From positions 1 to 9,946 of the forward strand of contig JBFHRB010000121.1 of assembly GCA_041591915.1 (NCBI GenBank): a DNA stretch of 9,946 bases. Direction: 5' to 3'. Every line of letters starts with the position of its first letter. Position 1 is the first letter of the stretch. Source of the DNA: JBFHRB01 sp041591915 (GTDB lineage: Bacteria; Actinomycetota; Nitriliruptoria; Nitriliruptorales; Nitriliruptoraceae). The notes under the pieces were generated by a model. That model worked only from the letters and a program-made list of their open reading frames with translations. It did no database searches and was not told the DNA's origin. Positions 5,680 to 9,946 of this stretch are shown here, one piece after another. The translations under genes and the position numbers were made by a program.

Positions 5680-6876
5680 ATGGCTGGTTCCCCGGACGAC
5701 GTCGTCGTCGTCGGCTACGCCCGCACGCCCATCGGCAAGTTCGGCGGCGGCTTCAGCTCGCTGTCCGCGATGCAGCTCGGCGGCCACGCCATCAAGGGCG
5801 CGCTCGACCAGGCGGGGCTCGACCCGAACAAGGTCGGCTACACCGTGATGGGTCACGTCCTCCAGGCGGGTCAGGGCCAGATCACGTCGCGCCAGGCGGC
5901 GGTCAACGGCGGCATCTCGATGAACGTCGCGGCCGAGACGGTCAACAAGGTCTGCCTCAGCGGCATGACGGCGATCAGCCGCGCGCGTGACCTCATCCGG
6001 CTCGACGAGTTCGAGGTCGTCGTGGCCGGCGGCATGGAGTCGATGACCAACGCGCCGTACGTCCTCGACAAGGCCCGCTTCGGCTACCGCATCGGTGACG
6101 GCACGCTCGTCGACGTCATGCAGTTCGACGGCCTCACCTGCGCGTTCGACGACTGCGCCATGGGCCTGGCCACCGACAACTACCAGGAGGAGCGCTTCGA
6201 CTTCTCCCGCCAGCGCCAGGACGAGTGGTCCGCCCGCTCGCACGAGCGCGCCGCGACCGCCTGGAAGGAGGGCGCGTTCGAGGACGAGGTCGTGCCGGTC
6301 TCCGTCCCGCAGCGCAAGGGCGACCCGGTCCTCGTCGAGGAGGACGAGGGCATCCGTCCCGGCACCACGGTCGACAGCCTCGGTGGCCTCCGCCCGGCCT
6401 TCAAGAAGGACGGGACCATCACCGCGGGCAACGCCTCGCAGATCTCGGACGGCGGCGCCGCGCTGGTGCTGATGAAGCGCTCCAGGGCCGACGCCCTCGG
6501 CCTCACGGTCCGCGCCACCATCGAGGCCTGGGGCACCGTCGCGGGCCCCGACCCGAGCCTGCACCTGCAGCCCGCTGCTGCCATCAAGGTGGCCGCGGCC
6601 AAGCTCGGCGACGACCCCGCCGGCTACGACCTCTACGAGCTCAACGAGGCCTTCGCGTCGGTCGCCATGGCGGCCGCCGACGACCTCGGCCTCGACGAGG
6701 GCAAGGTCAACGTCAACGGTGGCGCGGTGGCGCTCGGCCACCCGATCGGGTGCACGGGCGCCCGCATCACCGTGTCGCTCATCAACGAGCTGCGTCGTCG
6801 TGGCGGAGGCCGCGGTGCCGCAGCCCTCTGTGGTGGCGGCGGCCAGGGCGACGCCCTGATCGTCCGCGTCGACTGA
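5680..6876 (+). CDS. Acetyl-CoA C-acetyltransferase (biosynthetic-type thiolase)
   Basis: Encodes 398 residues, the standard thiolase length. It catalyses reversible condensation of two acetyl-CoA to acetoacetyl-CoA, or thiolysis of 3-ketoacyl-CoA. All catalytic elements are present: nucleophile Cys92 (NKVCLSGM), Asn322-Glu323 in the NEAFA motif, His354 in GGAVALGHPIGCTGAR, and Cys384 in ALCGGGGQGDA. The start GYARTPIGKFGG is typical of acetoacetyl-CoA thiolases. The ATG has a perfect AGGAGG (5667-5672) seven bases upstream, which settles the start. The neighbours mce and meaB point to acetyl-CoA/propionyl-CoA assimilation or branched-chain degradation. From memory, Streptomyces coelicolor has a similar mce-thiolase-meaB neighbourhood. 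A longer-chain substrate is possible, but the short-chain assignment is favoured. Confidence 0.95.
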   Translation: MAGSPDDVVVVGYARTPIGKFGGGFSSLSAMQLGGHAIKGALDQAGLDPNKVGYTVMGHVLQAGQGQITSRQAAVNGGISMNVAAETVNKVCLSGMTAISRARDLIRLDEFEVVVAGGMESMTNAPYVLDKARFGYRIGDGTLVDVMQFDGLTCAFDDCAMGLATDNYQEERFDFSRQRQDEWSARSHERAATAWKEGAFEDEVVPVSVPQRKGDPVLVEEDEGIRPGTTVDSLGGLRPAFKKDGTITAGNASQISDGGAALVLMKRSRADALGLTVRATIEAWGTVAGPDPSLHLQPAAAIKVAAAKLGDDPAGYDLYELNEAFASVAMAAADDLGLDEGKVNVNGGAVALGHPIGCTGARITVSLINELRRRGGGRGAAALCGGGGQGDALIVRVD

Positions 6877-6892
6877 CGACACGTCGTACGGT

Positions 6893-6920
6893 GCGCCCGG
6901 TGTCCCCTGACACCGGGCGC
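6893..6920 (+). terminator. Strong 12-bp hairpin between thiolase and meaB-like genes
   Basis: GCGCCCGGTGTC, a CCCT loop, and GACACCGGGCGC form a perfect 12-bp stem with a 4-base loop, starting 17 bases after the thiolase stop. It is followed by TCCCGTGGGG, not a T-tract, so it would be an actinobacterial hairpin lacking the U-tail. It could terminate or attenuate transcription, or stabilise the thiolase mRNA end, which would lower meaB expression relative to the thiolase. Confidence 0.6.
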
Positions 6921-6956
6921 TCCCGTGGGGCGACACGCGAACGCTGAGGAGCGACG

Positions 6957-7931
6957 TTGGCGATCGACATCCCCGACCTCGTCGAGCGGCTGGCCGACGG
7001 CCAGCGGCGCGCCCTCGCGCGCCTGCTGACGCTGGTGGAGGACGGCTCGCCCGAGCAGCTCCGCGAAGTCATCGCGTCCCTCTACCCGCGGACCGGCAGC
7101 GCACGGATCATCGGCATCACCGGATCGCCGGGCGTGGGCAAGTCCACCCTGACCAACGCGATCGCCGCGGAGTTCCGGCGTCGGGACCTCACCGTCGGGA
7201 TCATCGCGGTGGACCCCTCGTCGCCCTTCACCGGTGGCGCCCTGCTGGGCGACCGCGTGCGGATGCAGGGCCACCACGCCGACGCCGGGGTGTTCATCCG
7301 GTCGATGGCCTCGCGCGGTCACCTCGGTGGGCTGTCGTTCGCCACCCCGCAGGCCGCCCTCGTGCTCGACGCGGCGGGCTTCGACGTCGTCATCATCGAG
7401 ACGGTCGGCGTCGGCCAGTCGGAGGTCGAGGTGGCCGCCACGGCGGACACGACCGTCGTTGCGCTCGCACCAGGCATGGGCGACGCGGTCCAGGCCGCGA
7501 AGGCCGGGATCCTGGAGGTCGCCGACGTCTTCGCCATCAACAAGGCCGACCACACGGGCGCCGGCAAGCTCGAGTCCGAGATCAACGGCATGCTCGAGAT
7601 GGGCCACGTCACCAACGCCGACACGGCCGAGGGCTGGTGGCCGCCCATCGTGCGGACGGTCGCGGTGCGCGAGGAGGGGATCGCCGACCTCGTGGACGCG
7701 TTCGACCGCCACCACGCCCACCTCGTCGAGTCCGGCAGCCTCGATCGTCGTCACCGCCTGCGCGCCCTCCACACGGTCCGCGAGATCGCCCTCGAGCAGG
7801 TCCGTGCGCGCTTCGGCCGCCTCGGCGACGCCGGCGACCCACTGCTCGACGGGCTCGCGGAGAAGGTCGCCAACCGCGACCTCGACCCGTACACGGCGGC
7901 CGACCAGCTCCTCGACGCGTTGGAGCGCTGA
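6957..7931 (+). CDS. meaB: Methylmalonyl-CoA mutase-associated GTPase (MeaB/ArgK family)
   Basis: Encodes 324 residues, normal for the family. MeaB-type G3E P-loop GTPases guard B12-dependent acyl-CoA mutases, gating cofactor loading and protecting or reactivating the enzyme. Visible motifs: Walker A GSPGVGKS (56-63), the base of switch I at DPSSPFTGGALLGDR (86-100), ETVGVGQSE (148-156, the G3 region with its characteristic Glu), and the guanine-specificity motif NKAD (195-198). RSMASRGHLGG (115-125) is a family hallmark. The C-terminal helical region (about 265-324) matches the dimerisation part. The TTG start has GAGGAG (6946-6951) five bases upstream. The gene lies downstream of the thiolase across a strong hairpin. 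The partner mutase is not in the window; mce on the opposite strand supports the pathway. Confidence 0.94.
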   Translation: MAIDIPDLVERLADGQRRALARLLTLVEDGSPEQLREVIASLYPRTGSARIIGITGSPGVGKSTLTNAIAAEFRRRDLTVGIIAVDPSSPFTGGALLGDRVRMQGHHADAGVFIRSMASRGHLGGLSFATPQAALVLDAAGFDVVIIETVGVGQSEVEVAATADTTVVALAPGMGDAVQAAKAGILEVADVFAINKADHTGAGKLESEINGMLEMGHVTNADTAEGWWPPIVRTVAVREEGIADLVDAFDRHHAHLVESGSLDRRHRLRALHTVREIALEQVRARFGRLGDAGDPLLDGLAEKVANRDLDPYTAADQLLDALER

Positions 7932-7950
7932 GCGCGCCGCTCCGAGCGGC
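7925..7950 (+). terminator. Two adjacent small hairpins at the end of the meaB-like gene
   Basis: GCGCT-G-AGCGC (7925-7935) spans the stop codon, and GCCGCTC-C-GAGCGGC (7936-7950) follows directly. Each is a perfect inverted repeat with an unrealistically tight loop, so the outer pairs would form. There is no T-tract. A weak terminator candidate closing the thiolase-meaB unit. Confidence 0.3.
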
Positions 7951-8024
7951 AGGCCCGGCCAGGTGACGTCGGCGTCGACTTCCGCTGCGTCGCGCGGTGG
8001 GCCGGCCGCTTTCGGTGAGAGGAC

Positions 8025-8040
8025 CATGGACAGGTCCATG
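8025..8040. repeat. 7-bp inverted repeat upstream of the LVIVD-repeat gene
   Basis: CATGGAC-AG-GTCCATG is an exact dyad of two 7-bp arms with a 2-base spacer, about 170 bases before the downstream start codon. Its base composition is more balanced than the surroundings, so it stands out as a possible regulator-binding site. The rest of the 276-bp gap (7932-8207) shows no convincing gene, riboswitch or clear promoter. Confidence 0.35.
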
Positions 8041-8207
8041 ACCCACTCGTGGCTATCTCGTGCGCGCCGCGCAAATGGGACCGTCGATCGCTTGGCAGGC
8101 GTCCGCGTCTGTCCTTGGGTTCGGTCTGGGCGGCCAGGGCTTCGCTGGGGGAGCGGCGTCCGTGGCCGCGCGTGATCGCGACCACGTCTGGGAGAGAGAG
8201 ACCAACG

Positions 8208-9946
8208 ATGCGAAGCCGCGCACTCAACCGGTGGCTCATCGCCGCCACGGCCGGTTCGATGATCCTGGCCCTCGGACTGCCCGCCCTGGCCCACGAGGGC
8301 GGCGGCGGCGGCGAGGGCGATCCCGAGGGACCGACCTCGCCCGAGCTCGAACTCATCGGCAGCTACAGCCCGTTCGGTGGCCACCCCGTGCTGAACGCCG
8401 GCCTCACGACCGACGTCTGGGCGCACGGGAACTACGCGTACATCGGCAGCTTCGACGAGCCGATCTGCTCGCTCGACCTGACCGGGATCCGGATCATCGA
8501 CATCTCCGATCCGACCGACCCCGCGCTGGCGGCATTCGTGCCGGCGAAGCCCGGTACGCGCAACAACGACGTGAAGGTCGCCCACCTCGAGACGAAGCAC
8601 TTCTCGGGCGACATCATGGTCGCGTCGAACGAGCCCTGCGGGAACGGCTTCCTGCCGCGTCTGACCGGCGCGGGGGTCGGGTTCATCCCCGGCCAGGGCG
8701 GAGTCTCCATCTGGGACGTCACCAACCCGCGGAAGCCGAGGCCCCTCAAGCAGAACTTCGTGTCCGACCCGATCCACAACAGCTTCATCTGGCAGGACGG
8801 TGACCGCGCCTACATGATGTTCGTGTCCGACGTGGCCGTCCGCGACGTGCTGATCGCGGACATCACCAAGCCGCAGGCGCCGAAGCTGATCGCGGCGGTG
8901 GGTGGACCGGACTGGCCGGACCTCAGCGTGAACATCCCGGGTGGCGCGGCCTTCCTCCACGACATGTGGGTGCAGGACGGCATCGCGTACCTGTCGTACT
9001 GGGACGCCGGCATGGTCATGCTCGACGTGAGCGACCCGCGCAACCCGGTCTACATGGGTGACAGCGACTACCTCGACCCGGATCCGCTCTCGGAGAAGGC
9101 CCCGGCCGGCGACGGGCACGTCTCGGTTCCCAGCGCCGACGGGAACTTCGTCCTCTTCGGTGACGAGGACTTCGCGTCGGGTTCGCTGACGAGCTTCAGC
9201 TACGACGGCACCCCGTACGACGCCGTCGAGGCGGCCTTCACCACACCCGTGTACACGCTGCCCGGGAAGAGCTTCTCCGGGGAGGTCGTCTGGACGGGCG
9301 GCGTCGGCTGCGAGGCCGGCGACATCCCTGACGCGACCGACGATGGCCAGATCGCGCTCATCCAGCGTGGCGTGTGCTTCTTCTCCGACAAGGCCCACTG
9401 GGCCCAGGAGGCCGGGTACGACGGGTTCATCGTCGCCAACGATGCTGCCCGCGGCGACACGCTCATCACCATGGCGTCCGGCGGTGACTTCGCCGACGAC
9501 ACGGGCGTGATCCCGGGCTTCTTCGTCGGGTACTCGACCGGTGAGGCCATGAAGGCCGACATCGGCAAGACCGCGGCGATGACGGGCGAGTTCGACGGGT
9601 GGGGCTACCTCCGCATCCTCGACGTGACCGACCCCTCCGACATCGAAGAGGTCGGCCAGGACGCGACGGAGAACGTCTTCACCAACCCGCCACCTCCGGG
9701 CGACTACACGATGCACAACGTCGTCGTCGACACCGGCACGACCGCGTACATCTCGTGGTACGCCGACGGGATGAGGGTCGTCGACTTCAGCGATCCGACC
9801 GACCCGACGGAGATCTGGCACTACAAGGACGAGGAGCACGGCTCGAACTACTGGGGCGTGTACCTGCACACGCTGCCCAGCGGCGAGCAGCTGATCCTCG
9901 GCAGCGACCGCGACAAGGGCCTGCACATCTTCGCGGACCCGGTCGA
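8208..9946 (+). CDS. Secreted LVIVD-repeat beta-propeller protein with inserted PA domain (3'-partial)
   Basis: The first 579 codons are present and the frame is open at the right edge. A purine run (GGGAGAGAGAG, 8190-8200) lies just before the ATG. Residues 1-28 are a Sec signal peptide: basic start (MRSRALNRW), hydrophobic core, and cleavage after PALA, giving a mature HEGGGGG N-terminus. The protein is therefore exported. LVIVD-type propeller repeats recur: GIRIIDISDPTDP (94-106), GVSIWDVTNPRKP (165-177), VLIADITKPQAP (214-225), GMVMLDVSDPRNP (268-280), GYLRILDVTDPSD (466-478) and GMRVVDFSDPTDP (521-533). His-containing strands precede several blades (His190, 251, 304, 503). Residues about 345-460 look like a protease-associated domain: IALIQRGVCFFSDKA, GYDGFIVAND, then IPGFFVGYSTGEAM. 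Cys368 and Cys390 in this insert could pair. The role is unknown; adhesion or ligand binding at the cell surface is inferred. Confidence 0.9.
   Translation, partial: MRSRALNRWLIAATAGSMILALGLPALAHEGGGGGEGDPEGPTSPELELIGSYSPFGGHPVLNAGLTTDVWAHGNYAYIGSFDEPICSLDLTGIRIIDISDPTDPALAAFVPAKPGTRNNDVKVAHLETKHFSGDIMVASNEPCGNGFLPRLTGAGVGFIPGQGGVSIWDVTNPRKPRPLKQNFVSDPIHNSFIWQDGDRAYMMFVSDVAVRDVLIADITKPQAPKLIAAVGGPDWPDLSVNIPGGAAFLHDMWVQDGIAYLSYWDAGMVMLDVSDPRNPVYMGDSDYLDPDPLSEKAPAGDGHVSVPSADGNFVLFGDEDFASGSLTSFSYDGTPYDAVEAAFTTPVYTLPGKSFSGEVVWTGGVGCEAGDIPDATDDGQIALIQRGVCFFSDKAHWAQEAGYDGFIVANDAARGDTLITMASGGDFADDTGVIPGFFVGYSTGEAMKADIGKTAAMTGEFDGWGYLRILDVTDPSDIEEVGQDATENVFTNPPPPGDYTMHNVVVDTGTTAYISWYADGMRVVDFSDPTDPTEIWHYKDEEHGSNYWGVYLHTLPSGEQLILGSDRDKGLHIFADPV

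Noticed and set aside
8026..8175. Possible 49-codon ORF starting in the inverted repeat
   Set aside because: Codon use (GCA, AAT, TCT, CGT) is unlike neighbouring genes, the product is Arg-rich without motif, and the purine stretch before it is too close to the ATG.
7932..8207. Possible riboswitch or structured RNA leader upstream of the secreted protein
   Set aside because: I checked by eye for cobalamin, c-di-GMP and c-di-AMP type conserved cores and found none; only short GC-rich hairpins are present.
6633..9926. Very long minus-strand open frame (1097 codons) antisense to meaB and the secreted protein gene
   Set aside because: It runs opposite genes with clear motifs, and its product is low-complexity, rich in Arg, Val, Asp and Gly with no domain. 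It is the expected artefact of GC-rich codon bias.

Overview
The window is strongly GC-rich (around 70% by eye) with GC-saturated third codon positions, frequent GTG/TTG starts and tightly overlapping genes. This is typical of a high-GC actinobacterium. Gene content (an mce / acetyl-CoA acetyltransferase / meaB-type GTPase neighbourhood, and a secreted LVIVD-repeat protein) fits Actinomycetota, perhaps a deep-branching class, but I cannot name the genus. I see no mobile elements, tRNA, rRNA or CRISPR.

Layout. (1) 1-1645, plus strand: two adjacent small membrane-anchored proteins that look like diverged paralogues (the first is cut by the window edge), then a two-helix membrane protein. (2) 1646-5557, minus strand: a compact five-gene set. 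Read in transcription order it is a polytopic membrane protein, methylmalonyl-CoA epimerase, a GNAT acetyltransferase, an uncharacterised 138-residue protein and a zinc-dependent alcohol dehydrogenase. Three of its four junctions overlap by 1-4 bases, so it is probably a translationally coupled operon. (3) 5558-5679: a divergent intergenic region with a 9-bp inverted repeat overlapping a possible promoter. (4) 5680-7931, plus strand: acetyl-CoA acetyltransferase, a strong 12-bp hairpin, then a MeaB-family GTPase. (5) 7932-8207: a non-coding stretch with small hairpins and a 7-bp inverted repeat. (6) 8208-9946: the first 579 codons of a large secreted beta-propeller protein (LVIVD repeats) with an inserted protease-associated (PA) domain. 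It runs off the window.

Biology. The epimerase (interconverting the (R)- and (S)-methylmalonyl-CoA epimers), the MeaB-type GTPase (protector/chaperone of the B12-dependent methylmalonyl-CoA mutase) and the thiolase belong to short-chain acyl-CoA metabolism around propionyl-CoA and acetyl-CoA. The mutase itself is not in the window. The ADH, GNAT and 138-residue protein share the epimerase transcript, but their substrates cannot be read from sequence.

No defence, mobile or biosynthetic system was found. The most unusual items are the membrane protein with a duplicated intramembrane Asp/His pattern, the epimerase whose first expected metal-ligand His is Gln, and the LVIVD propeller interrupted by a PA domain.
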